This document shows, one piece after another, positions 16,559-25,402 of a stretch of DNA of 64,000 bases. This DNA comes from Prosthecobacter debontii (GTDB lineage: Bacteria; Verrucomicrobiota; Verrucomicrobiia; Verrucomicrobiales; Verrucomicrobiaceae). The notes below the pieces were generated by a model that was not told the DNA's origin, ran no database searches, and saw only the letters and a program-made list of their open reading frames with translations. Position 1 is the stretch's first letter, and each line of letters opens with the position of its first letter. Location: positions 1 to 64,000 of the forward strand of contig NZ_FUYE01000005.1 in the NCBI RefSeq assembly GCF_900167535.1, given 5' to 3'. Made by a program: the position numbers and the translations under genes.

Positions 16559-17827
16559 ATGAAAACACTGGGTTATCTGCTGCTGGTGCTGGGTACCTCC
16601 TGGATCGGTTTTGTGAGGACCGCTGATGCTCAGTCGAGTCCGATATCCAATGTCGCTGTCATTCTCAATGTGGATCTGGATCCGCTGTTGAACCTGAGCC
16701 AGTTATGGACCTGGACTCCCGAGACCTTGGAGAGTCGCTACGTGGGGCTGAAAGAAACCGGACAAACCAAGGTGCCTGAGTTTCAGTGGCTTTCCTCCGC
16801 CAAGGACCGAGCACGATTTTCCCGCAAGGCGTTTGGGGATGTCGATACCCGACTCACGATGTTCGGTAAATCCATCAAGGTGGAGGAAGTCTTGTTGGAG
16901 TTCGTCAAAGGCCGTGCCGCTCGAGTGACGATCTCATTCTACAACCGGGGTGATTCGGGCGAGGTAGATGCGGCGGAGTTTGATCGCACTTTTAAAACGG
17001 TGGGGCGCAATCTGGGGCAGGTGTTGAAAGTGGCCCCCTCCAATCAATCGGCAGTGGCCAGTTCGGTCGTGAAAACCGTGAGTTGGCAGTGGAAAAGCCC
17101 GTTGGGGCTGGCTCTGTTGGAACACAACGATTTTAACAGCGGTGGGGTGCAAGGTCGGCCTGAATTTCTGCGGTTGAAGCTGGCCGCACCGGATCAGGCG
17201 GACTGGAGCATGGGTAAGCTGGCGGTGGGGGTGCAGCGGATGGCTCTTTCGAAAAACATCACGAAGACCAACACTGGAGATGTGTATATAGCGGGTGTGC
17301 CGATGGTGGACCAGGGGGCCAAAGGTTACTGCGTGGCGGCGAGCTGCCAGCGCCTGCTGGAATACATGCAGATCCCCTGTGACCAGCACCAGATCGCTGA
17401 ATTGGTCAGCGCAGATGCGCAGTCGGGCGCGGACATTTTTGTGATGCAAAAGAGCCTCGGCAAGATCGACGGCAGCTTCAAGGTGAGTTTCAAGCCCTTC
17501 ATCAACCCCGAACTCTATTACATGAGCAACGGTAAGCGGCGGGTGTCTCAGCGTCAGTTTCATCTGGCTGTCAAAGAGCACGTCGATAAAGGCGTGCCGC
17601 TGCTCTGGGCTCTGGAGTTAGGGCGCTTTCCGGAAAAGCCGGAGTTGCCTAACGAGGGGCAAGTAAGCGGCGGACACATGCGGCTGGTCATCGGCTACAA
17701 TGAGCGCACGAATGAGGTCCTTTTCACCGATTCCTGGGGGGCAGGTCATGAGCTCAAACGGATGGCGGAAGATGGTGCTTATGAGGTGACGCTGGGGCTT
17801 TATTCCATGTCTCCACGGGGCCTTTGA
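16559..17827 (+). CDS. Secreted C39-like cysteine peptidase family protein
   Basis: The ATG at 16559 begins a signal peptide (MKTLGYLLLVLGTSWIGFV, cleavage near ADAQS); a longer frame from 16454 is unlikely. The 422-residue protein has an N-terminal domain of about 230 residues without recognised fold and a C-terminal papain-like domain. Predicted catalytic residues are Cys258 (GYCVAAS), preceded by Gln in DQGAKG, and His373 (GGHMRLVIGYN), followed by FTDSWG as the third residue. This matches Peptidase_C39_2-type domains. The protein probably acts in the periplasm or outside the cell. No partner gene is adjacent. Confidence 0.72.
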   Translation: MKTLGYLLLVLGTSWIGFVRTADAQSSPISNVAVILNVDLDPLLNLSQLWTWTPETLESRYVGLKETGQTKVPEFQWLSSAKDRARFSRKAFGDVDTRLTMFGKSIKVEEVLLEFVKGRAARVTISFYNRGDSGEVDAAEFDRTFKTVGRNLGQVLKVAPSNQSAVASSVVKTVSWQWKSPLGLALLEHNDFNSGGVQGRPEFLRLKLAAPDQADWSMGKLAVGVQRMALSKNITKTNTGDVYIAGVPMVDQGAKGYCVAASCQRLLEYMQIPCDQHQIAELVSADAQSGADIFVMQKSLGKIDGSFKVSFKPFINPELYYMSNGKRRVSQRQFHLAVKEHVDKGVPLLWALELGRFPEKPELPNEGQVSGGHMRLVIGYNERTNEVLFTDSWGAGHELKRMAEDGAYEVTLGLYSMSPRGL

Positions 17828-17940
17828 GCGCCGGTTTGGCTGCAAATTCTGGGTGGGGCAGGGCATTTCGGTATCGAAGACAGGCTTGCTCTCCACTTGC
17901 ACGGTTCCCTGGGCGGTTTTAAAGCACCGGTTCACAACCC

Positions 17941-19062
17941 ATGGCTACCACGTATCACGTCCTGCCCACCGCCGCCCACAATGACCTCGTCCGCGCTGCT
18001 TACCTGCACCGTGGTTACACCGCCGCTGAGGCTGAAGACGCCGCACGTTTCTGCGAGATGGCTTCCACTCACGGCATCCGCACTCACAATGCCATCAAGG
18101 CTTTGCACCTGGATCATCTGTTCGGCAGCGCGACCGGCGGCTGCAAGCCCGGTGCTGAGGTGAAGGTGATCGAGAAAAAGTTTGCTGCCAGTGAGGTGTG
18201 GGATGCTCAGTTGAAGCTCGGTCAGAGCGTGGCTTTCCGTGCCATGGAGCGCTGCATGGAGATGGCGGACAAATACGGCATCGGTCAGGTGAGCGTGGAC
18301 AATGCTTTCCACTACCTTTGGGGCGGCGGTTATGTGATGGATGCCGCGAAGAAGGGCTACATCGCCTACACCAACTGCACCTCGACTTTGGGTGAAGTGG
18401 TGCCTTTCGGGGGTAAGTTCCCTGTCCTGGGCACCAACCCGCATTCTTGGGGCCTGCCCACGCAGGATGCCTGTGGTTTCCCCATCGTGATCGACTGGGC
18501 GACCAGCACCGTGGCCATGGGCCGTGTGCAGCAGCTCAAGCGTGAAGGTAAGCCGTTGCCTCCTGGCGCTGCGGTGGATGCGGAAGGTAACCCTACCACG
18601 GACGCTAACGCGGCTCAGTGGCTGCTGCCCTTCGGGGCTCACAAGGGCTATGGCCTCTCCCTTTTGATCGAGGTGATGGGTGCCATGATCGGGGGGTCTC
18701 TGCCCACTCTGCGTGGCGGTGGTGCCCACCCTGATATCAAGGGCAAGCCCGCACCAGCCGGTGAGAAGCGCACCAGCAGCTTCTACTTCCAGGTCATCCA
18801 TCCTGATGCGATCAGCAGCGGTTTGTTCGCTCAAGGGCGTGACTTTGCCAGCAACCTGAAAGCGGTCATCGACGACATCTTGGGGCACGGTAATGAGGCG
18901 TGCATGCTCCCCGGCCAGCCTGAGGCACAGAACGCAACGCATACGCAGAAAGCAGGCGGATTGCTCTTCTCCACCGCGGAAGTGGACGCGCTCAACGAGA
19001 TCGCTGATGAAGTGGGCGTGGCACGTTTCGATGCGGCTAGCCTGCCGGTTTACGACGCCTAA
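17941..19062 (+). CDS. Ldh-family (malate/L-lactate-type) NAD(P)-dependent dehydrogenase
   Basis: The 373-residue protein belongs to the Ldh_2 family, which is unrelated to Rossmann-type lactate dehydrogenases. Visible motifs are STHGIRTHN (catalytic His region), NAFHYLWGG, LGTNPHSWGLP, VIDWATSTVAMGRV and AHKGYGLSLLIEVM. Members oxidise malate, L-lactate, sulfolactate, ureidoglycolate or related 2-hydroxy acids; the substrate here cannot be read from sequence. It contains an insert (about 190-215) typical of some branches. uppS follows 29 bases downstream, in the same direction. Confidence 0.85.
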   Translation: MATTYHVLPTAAHNDLVRAAYLHRGYTAAEAEDAARFCEMASTHGIRTHNAIKALHLDHLFGSATGGCKPGAEVKVIEKKFAASEVWDAQLKLGQSVAFRAMERCMEMADKYGIGQVSVDNAFHYLWGGGYVMDAAKKGYIAYTNCTSTLGEVVPFGGKFPVLGTNPHSWGLPTQDACGFPIVIDWATSTVAMGRVQQLKREGKPLPPGAAVDAEGNPTTDANAAQWLLPFGAHKGYGLSLLIEVMGAMIGGSLPTLRGGGAHPDIKGKPAPAGEKRTSSFYFQVIHPDAISSGLFAQGRDFASNLKAVIDDILGHGNEACMLPGQPEAQNATHTQKAGGLLFSTAEVDALNEIADEVGVARFDAASLPVYDA

Positions 19063-19091
19063 TCAGCCTCAGGTTGTTTGACACTCACCCC

Positions 19092-19817
19092 ATGCCCACG
19101 CCTCCTTCGGAAGAGCTGAAATGCATCCCTCGGCACATTGCCATCATCATGGATGGTAATGGGCGCTGGGCTAAGGAGCGTGGGCTGCCGCGGACGGAGG
19201 GGCACCGCTCCGGGGCCGATACCGTGCGCCGAGTCACGGAGGTGTGTGGAGAGATGGGTGTGGAGTATCTGACACTCTACGCATTCTCGTCTGAAAACTG
19301 GAAGCGGCCAAAGCGCGAGGTCGATGCTCTGATGAAGCTGCTCGAGCAGTTTCTCCGGGTCAAAACCAAGGAAATGCAGGAGCAAAACGTGCGTCTGCAG
19401 GCCATCGGACGGCTGCACGACCTGCCCAAATCTTGCCAAGATCAGCTTCACAAGTCGATCGAGCAAACCTCTCAAAACACCGGCCTAACCTTGATCTTAG
19501 CTCTCAGCTACGGTGGCCGTGAAGAGATCATCGACGGTGTGAAGAGTCTGCTGGAGAGCGTGGAGAAAGGCCATCTCGACAAAGGCATGATTGATGGAGA
19601 TGTCTTCAGCAAACATCTCTACACCCGTTATTATCCCGATCCTGATTTGCTTATCCGCACGAGCGGTGAACTGCGCATCTCGAACTTCCTTCTCTGGCAG
19701 CTCAGTTACACGGAGTTCTATGTCACCCAGAAGCTCTGGCCGGACTTCAGCAAAGAAGATCTGAAGGATGCGGTGCGTGAATATGGCCGTCGTCAGCGGC
19801 GCTTCGGTGGGGTTTGA
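19092..19817 (+). CDS. uppS: Undecaprenyl diphosphate synthase
   Basis: The start at 19092 (ATG) puts the conserved motif HIAIIMDGNGRWAKERG at residues 15-31, with the Mg-binding Asp21. Further motifs are GHRSGADTVRR, LTLYAFSSENWKRP, DLLIRTSGELRISNFLLWQ and YTEFYVT, all hallmark cis-prenyltransferase regions. A TTG at 19074 would add six residues. The enzyme condenses isopentenyl diphosphate onto farnesyl diphosphate to make the C55 lipid carrier used in peptidoglycan and polysaccharide synthesis. The usual neighbours cdsA and dxr are not present. Confidence 0.95.
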   Translation: MPTPPSEELKCIPRHIAIIMDGNGRWAKERGLPRTEGHRSGADTVRRVTEVCGEMGVEYLTLYAFSSENWKRPKREVDALMKLLEQFLRVKTKEMQEQNVRLQAIGRLHDLPKSCQDQLHKSIEQTSQNTGLTLILALSYGGREEIIDGVKSLLESVEKGHLDKGMIDGDVFSKHLYTRYYPDPDLLIRTSGELRISNFLLWQLSYTEFYVTQKLWPDFSKEDLKDAVREYGRRQRRFGGV

Positions 19818-19844
19818 AACAAACCTATTGCCACCCGTCACCCG

Positions 19845-20606
19845 TCAAGTTCCGGGTTTGACCCAGGGTGCAGGTGCTCCCTCTGCTTGTTGGAGGGCTT
19901 CGTGCTTGTTCTGCTGAAGCACGGCCTCTGCCGTTGCTGCCTTCAGCATTTCTTCGCGGATGTTCACCGGCACGGCAGTCTCGCTCAGAGCGGGGAGGAG
20001 GGGATTGGGCCCGGCTGTCCAGGGGCCGAGATCCGGCATCCCTGCCAGCATGGTATTGGGGTTGGTCACCCGATGCAGACCGATGACGCGCAGGCGCGAA
20101 CCCAGGAAGTAAAATACCGTGTCATCGGCCAGCCCCTCGATGATCGTGCCGCCGCGTTGCAGGATGGGGCGACCGCGTAGCACGGCTTCATCGCCGTTGA
20201 TGTAGGCCTCCTGACAGAGGATTTTGGCCGAATCTCCACTGCCTGCTTCAAGATAGACCTTGCCCTTCGCACGGACCTTTCGTGGCTGGCCTTCCTTGTC
20301 TTCTTTGACGACTTCGATGTTTTCAGCAGCGACCCGGCCATTCGTGCCCAGGTCCATGCCGTTTCCGGCCAGCGCCTTCGCTTCATCGTAATTCATGCTC
20401 AGCAGAAAGCCGAGGTCCACCGATGAGGTATCTGTGCCGGGGGCGGTATCTCCTGCCGGAGGCTGGGCAGGCGTGGCCGTCCCGGCGTTTTCAGCCGCTT
20501 TAAGTTTCTCCAATGCGGGCACACGAAAGCCTTCGCAGCTCACCAAGGCCAATCCCAAAAGAGGAATGGCACGGAACAGGAGGTGGCGATTCAGCGCGGC
20601 TAACAT
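19845..20606 (-). CDS. LptA/OstA-like lipoprotein
   Basis: The start at 20606 gives a compact signal with a lipobox (LALVSC); an upstream ATG at 20633 is also in frame. The mature protein has a Pro/Thr/Ala-rich spacer and then a beta-rich section: RVAAENIEVV, KVRAKGKVYLEA, AYINGDEAVLRGRPIL and GTIIEGLADDTVFYF. This pattern (an unmasked-strand element followed by gain-of-name strands A.G.V.L, Y....A.L.G.P) resembles LptA/OstA N-terminal domains that bind lipopolysaccharide. An outer-membrane or periplasmic role is therefore likely. The gene converges on uppS with a 27-base gap. Confidence 0.55.
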   Translation of the reverse strand: MLAALNRHLLFRAIPLLGLALVSCEGFRVPALEKLKAAENAGTATPAQPPAGDTAPGTDTSSVDLGFLLSMNYDEAKALAGNGMDLGTNGRVAAENIEVVKEDKEGQPRKVRAKGKVYLEAGSGDSAKILCQEAYINGDEAVLRGRPILQRGGTIIEGLADDTVFYFLGSRLRVIGLHRVTNPNTMLAGMPDLGPWTAGPNPLLPALSETAVPVNIREEMLKAATAEAVLQQNKHEALQQAEGAPAPWVKPGT

Positions 20607-20809
20607 GAGGGGGCTGGAAAGGTTGGGCACCAAGTGGCACCATAGAGATCATACGCTTAGCACCTCGGCAAAGATAGCAAAAAGAGGCCCGGATCACCCG
20701 TCTAAAGCGTCCGAAATCTGCGAAAAACCCAGCTTTTCTCGGAGACTTGATTCTAGGCAGAGGCGGAATGAAGGTGGCCTCCTTGGCAACATCTTTCCCC
20801 CCACCCTGC

Positions 20810-22306
20810 ATGATCACGAACCGACGTCTGATCTCTTTGATGTTTTCCTTCTGGATAGCCGCTGGTTTCGTGAGCGCTCAATCACCCGCCGTGCCGATGC
20901 CAGCGCGTGAATTACGCGGCTCCTGGATTGCCACCGTCCATAACATCAATTGGCCGAGTGAACCAGGGCTGCCTGCCACCCGGCAAAAAGAGCAATTGCA
21001 ACGTCTGATTCAGAGCGCCCATGACCATGGTCTGAACTGTCTGATCTTTCAGGTGCGGCCTGCAGGAGATGCTCTCTATGAATCAAGCCTGGAGCCCTGG
21101 TCTCCTTACCTCAGTGGTCTAATGAGCCTGCCGCCTTCCCCGCGTTGGGACCCGTTAGACTTTGCGGTGAAGGAGGCCCATCGCCTCGGCATGGAGCTGC
21201 ACGCTTGGTTCAATCCTTTCCGGGCTCTGGCAGGGGATAAACATGCCCCGAGTGCCAACCACATTCGGCGTCAGCACCCCGAGTGGACGGTGAAGTATGG
21301 CCGCGACTGGTGGATGGACCCGGGTATCCCTGAGGTGCGTCAGCGCGCTCTGGAGGTGATGCTGGATGTCACCCGGCGGTATGATGTGGATGGCATTCAC
21401 ATGGATGATTATTTTTATCCCTATCCCCTTCCTGGGGCGGATAAAAAGCCGATCCCTTTTGATGATACGAGAAGTTATGCCAAGTATGCGTCAAGTGCGC
21501 TGGGAGGTCTGGCCCCGAGTCTGCCGGAGTGGCGGCGGCAGAATGTGGATGCCCTGGTGCGTGCGACTTACACCGGTATCAAGGAGATCAAACGTACGGT
21601 GAAGTTTGGCATCAGTCCCTTCGGGCTTTGGCGGCCCAATTTCCCTGAAGGCACAGGTGGCGGTCTGGACCCCTACGAGGAGATGGGGGCGGATAGCCGC
21701 AAGTGGCTCCAGCAAGGCTGGGTGGACTACCTGACACCGCAACTCTATTGGACCATCGACCGCCCCAAGCTGGGTTTCACCACTTACTACGAGTGGTGGT
21801 TGAATGAAAATACGTTAGGGCGTCATATCTGGCCGGGGATGAACTCCAGCAAGGTGGGGGATGACCGTTATGCCGGGGAGATTCTTCGGCAGATCAGCGT
21901 GCTGCGGGAGCGCGGCCTGCGGATGACTCCGGGCCACTTTCATTGGAACTTTGCCGCGCTGGATAAAGACGTGGGAAAGCTGGGCACTCTGACCAAAGAA
22001 CGCGCCTACACCATCCATGCGCTGCCTCCTGCCAGCCCGTGGCTCAGTCAAGTGGCTCTACCGGCACCCTTGCTGGAAAAGCTGGCGGAGGGGAAACGTC
22101 TGCGCTGGGGCTTTAATGATCCACGTTGGGAAAACTACAGCCGCTGGTGGGTGATCCAGGCCCTCATCGAAGGGAAGTGGCGCACGGTGGAGGTGACGTT
22201 TAAGGATCAGCATGAACTCGATTGGCCATCCAAGGCTGCGGCGGTGGCCGTGCGAGCCGCAGGGCACTCCTGGGAAGTGGGAGAGGCGGGGCTGATTACT
22301 CGTTAA
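20810..22306 (+). CDS. GHL10-type (YngK-like) glycoside hydrolase, secreted
   Basis: The ATG at 20810 starts a signal peptide (MITNRRLISLMFSFWIAAG); the longer frame from 20747 is rejected. The 498-residue protein has the GHL10/DUF187 motifs: ELRGSWIATVHNINWPS, LNCLIFQVRPAGDALY, HAWFNPFRA, YDVDGIHMDDYFYPYP (with the acidic residues expected in the active site) and GISPFGLWRPN. The C-terminal 100 residues form a beta-rich add-on. Family members are predicted to cleave polysaccharides, possibly glycan strands without stem peptides, in the periplasm. The exact substrate is unknown. Confidence 0.85.
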   Translation: MITNRRLISLMFSFWIAAGFVSAQSPAVPMPARELRGSWIATVHNINWPSEPGLPATRQKEQLQRLIQSAHDHGLNCLIFQVRPAGDALYESSLEPWSPYLSGLMSLPPSPRWDPLDFAVKEAHRLGMELHAWFNPFRALAGDKHAPSANHIRRQHPEWTVKYGRDWWMDPGIPEVRQRALEVMLDVTRRYDVDGIHMDDYFYPYPLPGADKKPIPFDDTRSYAKYASSALGGLAPSLPEWRRQNVDALVRATYTGIKEIKRTVKFGISPFGLWRPNFPEGTGGGLDPYEEMGADSRKWLQQGWVDYLTPQLYWTIDRPKLGFTTYYEWWLNENTLGRHIWPGMNSSKVGDDRYAGEILRQISVLRERGLRMTPGHFHWNFAALDKDVGKLGTLTKERAYTIHALPPASPWLSQVALPAPLLEKLAEGKRLRWGFNDPRWENYSRWWVIQALIEGKWRTVEVTFKDQHELDWPSKAAAVAVRAAGHSWEVGEAGLITR

Positions 22307-22322
22307 TGATATGGTTAAAAAG

Positions 22323-22339
22323 TTGGCACGTTAGTTGCT
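22323..22339 (+). promoter_or_regulatory. Sigma-54 (-24/-12) promoter of the ammonium transporter
   Basis: The sequence TTGGCACG-TTAG-TTGCT matches the RpoN consensus (TTGGCACG, four bases, TTGCW) at all conserved positions. The GG and GC pairs are exactly 12 bases apart. Transcription would start near 22350, about 58 bases before the transporter ATG. Sigma-54 control of ammonium transport under nitrogen limitation, with NtrC as activator, is well known in other bacteria; NtrC sites were not identified here. Confidence 0.8.
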
Positions 22340-22407
22340 TGCGAAAATATGTCGCGACCCGATCTATCCAACCGACTTCGGGCGCCTCAACAACCAACTT
22401 ATCAGCC

Positions 22408-23877
22408 ATGTCTGCCGCATTCCCCTCCTGGCGCACTCTTGCGTGTGGCCTCCTTGTAACCACGTTTTTCACCTTGGGCTCGGTCTCAGCTCAGGAGGGT
22501 GCAGCGCCTGCTGCAGCCGCCCCCGCTGCCGAAGCTCCAGCGACCCCATCCCTGGAAGAACTCGCCACGGACGTGGGTGATCTCCAAGCTTACGTCAACA
22601 ACAGCGCTCGCGTTTCTGAAGCTGGGAAGTCCAAGATCGCAGGTCCTGGCCCAGGTCACAATGCCTGGCAGATGGTCAGCACGGCGCTGGTGATTTTCAT
22701 GACACTACCAGGTTTGGCGCTGTTCTACGGCGGTCTGGTACGCAAGAAGAACATCCTCTCTGTGATCGCTCAGTGCATGGGCATTGCGGGGCTGGTCACG
22801 CTGCTCTGGTGGGCCTGCGGTTACAGCCTGGCCTTCGGTGCGGGCAATGCCTTCATCGGTGACCTTCAGTATAAATTCCTGGAAGGTGTCTCTCCTTACG
22901 CCACCGGCGCTGGCTATCACTGGATCTCTGATGCCATGTGGGCCATGTTCCAATTGAGCTTTGCCATCATCACTCCAGCTCTGATTGTCGGTGCCATCGC
23001 TGAGCGCATGAAGTTCATCTCCGTGCTGGTTTTCACCGCCATCTGGATGTTCGTGGTTTACTTCCCCTTTGCCCACATGGTGTGGAGCACGACTGGCTTT
23101 ATGTGCGGTCCGCTGAATCCTGAGGCGGGCATCAAAGCCATCGACTTCGCAGGCGGCACCGTGGTGCACATGACCTCGGGTTGGAGCGCGCTGGTGCTCT
23201 GCATCCTTCTGGGCAAGCGCAAAGGTTTTGGCAAAGAGCCGATGGCTCCTCACAGCATGGTGCTCTGCGCCGTCGGCACCGGCATGCTCTGGGTCGGCTG
23301 GTATGGTTTCAATGCAGGTTCCGCTCTGGGCGCAGACGGTATCGCTGCCAACGCTTTCATGACTACCACGCTGGCGGCTGCCATTGCTGGATTTGTCTGG
23401 GGCGTGCTGGAGTGGATCACACGTGGTAAGCCTTCCGTGCTCGGTTTCTGCTCCGGTATTGTCGCCGGTCTGGTGGTGGTGACTCCTGGTGCTGGTTTTG
23501 TGACGGCCAATGGCGCTGTGATCATGGGTCTGCTGGCTGGTGTGGTGCCTTTCATCGCTGTGGCTTACCTGAAGAAAATCTTCGGTTACGATGATGCGCT
23601 GGATACTTTCGGCGTGCACGGAGTCGGCGGCACCCTCGGCGCGATCTTGACGGGTATCCTGGCCAGCAAAGATGCCAACCCTGGCATCGAAGGTCTGCTG
23701 GATGGCCTGCTCATGGAACAGCTCAAAGCTGTGGGCCTCACCGTGGTCTGGAGCGTGGCTGCAACTGTGGTTATCACCATCATTGTGAAAGTGACCGTGG
23801 GTCTGCGTCCGACACCGGAAGTGGAAGAAATCGGTCTGGACCTTGCCGAACATGGCGAAGCTGGCTACGAACACTAA
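22408..23877 (+). CDS. amt: Ammonium transporter (Amt family) with signal peptide
   Basis: The ATG at 22408 starts a cleavable signal (TLACGLLVTTFFTLGSVSAQ) followed by an Ala/Pro/Glu-rich periplasmic segment of about 50 residues before the first membrane helix, so the mature N-terminus is outside the cytoplasm as in AmtB. Core motifs are LALFYGGLVRKKN, FAHMVWS, DFAGGTVVHMTSGWSALV (with the pore His) and DALDTFGVHGVGGTLGAILTG (second pore His), here cited in parts. About 11 helices are expected. The family conducts ammonium as NH3 plus H+. No glnK/PII gene is next to it, which is unusual. A terminator follows. Confidence 0.95.
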   Translation: MSAAFPSWRTLACGLLVTTFFTLGSVSAQEGAAPAAAAPAAEAPATPSLEELATDVGDLQAYVNNSARVSEAGKSKIAGPGPGHNAWQMVSTALVIFMTLPGLALFYGGLVRKKNILSVIAQCMGIAGLVTLLWWACGYSLAFGAGNAFIGDLQYKFLEGVSPYATGAGYHWISDAMWAMFQLSFAIITPALIVGAIAERMKFISVLVFTAIWMFVVYFPFAHMVWSTTGFMCGPLNPEAGIKAIDFAGGTVVHMTSGWSALVLCILLGKRKGFGKEPMAPHSMVLCAVGTGMLWVGWYGFNAGSALGADGIAANAFMTTTLAAAIAGFVWGVLEWITRGKPSVLGFCSGIVAGLVVVTPGAGFVTANGAVIMGLLAGVVPFIAVAYLKKIFGYDDALDTFGVHGVGGTLGAILTGILASKDANPGIEGLLDGLLMEQLKAVGLTVVWSVAATVVITIIVKVTVGLRPTPEVEEIGLDLAEHGEAGYEH

Positions 23878-23908
23878 GAGTCACTCGCTGAATCGCGATC
23901 TTTTGATG

Positions 23909-23941
23909 AGCCGGAGTGTGAAAGCACTCCGGCTTTTCTTT
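23909..23941 (+). terminator. Rho-independent terminator after amt
   Basis: A perfect 10-bp stem, AGCCGGAGTG (23909-23918) and CACTCCGGCT (23925-23934), with a six-base loop is followed by TTTCTTTT. It lies 31 bases after the amt stop. Confidence 0.88.
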
Positions 23942-24005
23942 TGGGCTTCTCCGGCCTCTGCTTGCCGAAGGTCGGGTCGGCTCCATAGTCGCCGCTTCCC
24001 CTTGA

Positions 24006-25241
24006 ATGTCCCAACCTGACCCGAAGACGCGCACTTTTCGCAATGAATTGTGGAGGTCCTTGCCTGCGGGGGTGCTGGATACTCTCTCGGCCACGTTTGG
24101 CATGCTCATTGCCGTGCGGGTTTTCCACATGGGGGATATGGCCAAGTCCATCTTCCTGAGCGCGACGAGCAGTGGCATGATGGTGAGCCTGTTTGTGGTG
24201 CCACTCTTGCTCAAGGCCCGCAGCACCATCTCCAGGACGGCGGCCAAGGTGCAGATCCTTGGGGGCGGTTTCATGGCTTTATCGGCGGTGTTTCATGACA
24301 ATCCGTGGATGTATATCGGGGGGCTGAGCGTGGGCCTGTTCTGCTTTTCCATGCAGATCCCGTTGCTCACGCAGATCTATCGGCTCAACTACCCTGCCTC
24401 AGAGCGAGGGCGCCTCTTTGCCATCGCTGGGGTGACACGTGCGGCGACGGCCGTGGCCTTTGGTTTCTTCGGCGGTTGGCTCATGGGGCTGGATCTGGCT
24501 TACTATCGCTGGCTGCTCTGGGCCTTTGCCTTGTCGGGCTTTGTATCGGGGCTGTGGACTTACGGTTTACCCGTCACGCCATGGGACATTGATGAGGCGA
24601 CCCCGGCTGGATTGTGGTCGGCCTTACGGTGGGTGAAGCTTGATCATGACTTCCGCACCCTGCTCATCTCCTGGATGATGATGGGAGTGGGGAATCTGGT
24701 GGCGGCTTGCCTCTTCGTCGAATATCTGGCCAATCCTCGGCATGGCATCAATCTCCCTGAGCAGCAGGTGGCCTGGATCGCCGGGGTGATCCCCGTTCTC
24801 GCACGCACTCTGACCAGTTATCCCTGGGGGCTCATCTATGACCGAGTGGGCCTCTTTACCGTGCGCACGATTTTAAACCTCATCTTCGCCGCCGGTATCC
24901 TCACCTTTTACCTCGGTCATGGCGTCTTCTTATGGGGCTTGGGAATGGCGCTGTGGGGGGTGGCCAATGCAGGAGGAAACGTCACCTGGGGGCTATGGGT
25001 GACCAAACTGGCTCCGAAGAATGCCGTTGCGGAATACATGAGCGTCCACAGCTTTCTCACGGGCCTGCGCGGCTTGTTGGCACCTTATCTGGCCTTCGCT
25101 GCGCTCAAGGTGATGAGCTTTCAAAGCCTGTCCGTGCTGTGCGGCATTGCCATCGTGGCGGCCAGCGCCTTCATCACGGTGCGTGCCCGGGGGAGCGATG
25201 ATGAAACACGCCGCCGTTTAGGGCCTGGCGAGCGATTGTGA
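24006..25241 (+). CDS. MFS-type membrane permease, substrate unknown
   Basis: The 411-residue protein has about 10-12 hydrophobic segments and no signal peptide (it starts with a charged cytoplasmic stretch). The loop RLNYPASERGRLFAIAGVTR after the fourth helix resembles the MFS motif found in proteins of predicted drug or sugar permease type, and GLIYDRVGLF is the equivalent loop in the second half. The central loop (VTPWDIDE to VKLDHDFRTLL) separates two six-helix halves. Substrate cannot be inferred. The heptamer repeat begins three bases after the stop. Confidence 0.7.
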   Translation: MSQPDPKTRTFRNELWRSLPAGVLDTLSATFGMLIAVRVFHMGDMAKSIFLSATSSGMMVSLFVVPLLLKARSTISRTAAKVQILGGGFMALSAVFHDNPWMYIGGLSVGLFCFSMQIPLLTQIYRLNYPASERGRLFAIAGVTRAATAVAFGFFGGWLMGLDLAYYRWLLWAFALSGFVSGLWTYGLPVTPWDIDEATPAGLWSALRWVKLDHDFRTLLISWMMMGVGNLVAACLFVEYLANPRHGINLPEQQVAWIAGVIPVLARTLTSYPWGLIYDRVGLFTVRTILNLIFAAGILTFYLGHGVFLWGLGMALWGVANAGGNVTWGLWVTKLAPKNAVAEYMSVHSFLTGLRGLLAPYLAFAALKVMSFQSLSVLCGIAIVAASAFITVRARGSDDETRRRLGPGERL

Positions 25242-25243
25242 TC

Positions 25244-25317
25244 CAGTGTTCAGTGTTCAGTGTTCAGTGTTCAGTGTTCAGTGTTCAGTGTTCAGTGTTC
25301 AGTGTTCAGTGTTCAGT
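25244..25317 (+). repeat. Heptamer tandem repeat, 10 copies
   Basis: Ten perfect copies of the 7-base unit CAGTGTT run head to tail from 25244 to 25313, followed by a partial unit. The array lies directly after the MFS stop codon. About 45 bases further, 25361-25388 holds degenerate copies in the opposite orientation (for example ACTGAACAC at 25380-25388), so the transcript could fold back on itself. Similar heptamer arrays occur in cyanobacteria and planctomycetes; a function here is unknown. The copy number is likely variable. Confidence 0.95.
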
Positions 25318-25360
25318 TTATGCGGCGAGTGTGAAGTTCATTGCCAAAGCCTGTGATGTC

Positions 25361-25388
25361 CTGAAGACTGAAACTGATCACTGAACAC
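25361..25388 (-). repeat. Degenerate inverted heptamers facing the tandem array
   Basis: The stretch CTGAAGA-CTGAAAC-TGATCA-CTGAACA-C reads as three or four imperfect units of the heptamer at 25244-25317 in reverse orientation. It lies between the array and the start of the phosphodiesterase gene at 25403. Confidence 0.6.
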
Positions 25389-25402
25389 CGTTCCTTCCCC
25401 CC

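Noticed and set aside
17932..18942. 336-codon open frame opposite the Ldh-type gene
   Set aside because: Shadow of the conserved dehydrogenase frame; no start context or domain.
22705..23874. 389-codon open frame on the minus strand opposite amt
   Set aside because: The protein is rich in His, Asp and Gln with no domain, and the plus-strand frame is a clear ammonium transporter. It is a composition shadow.
25244..25388. Heptamer array considered as a CRISPR array
   Set aside because: Unit length is seven bases with no spacers and no cas genes nearby.
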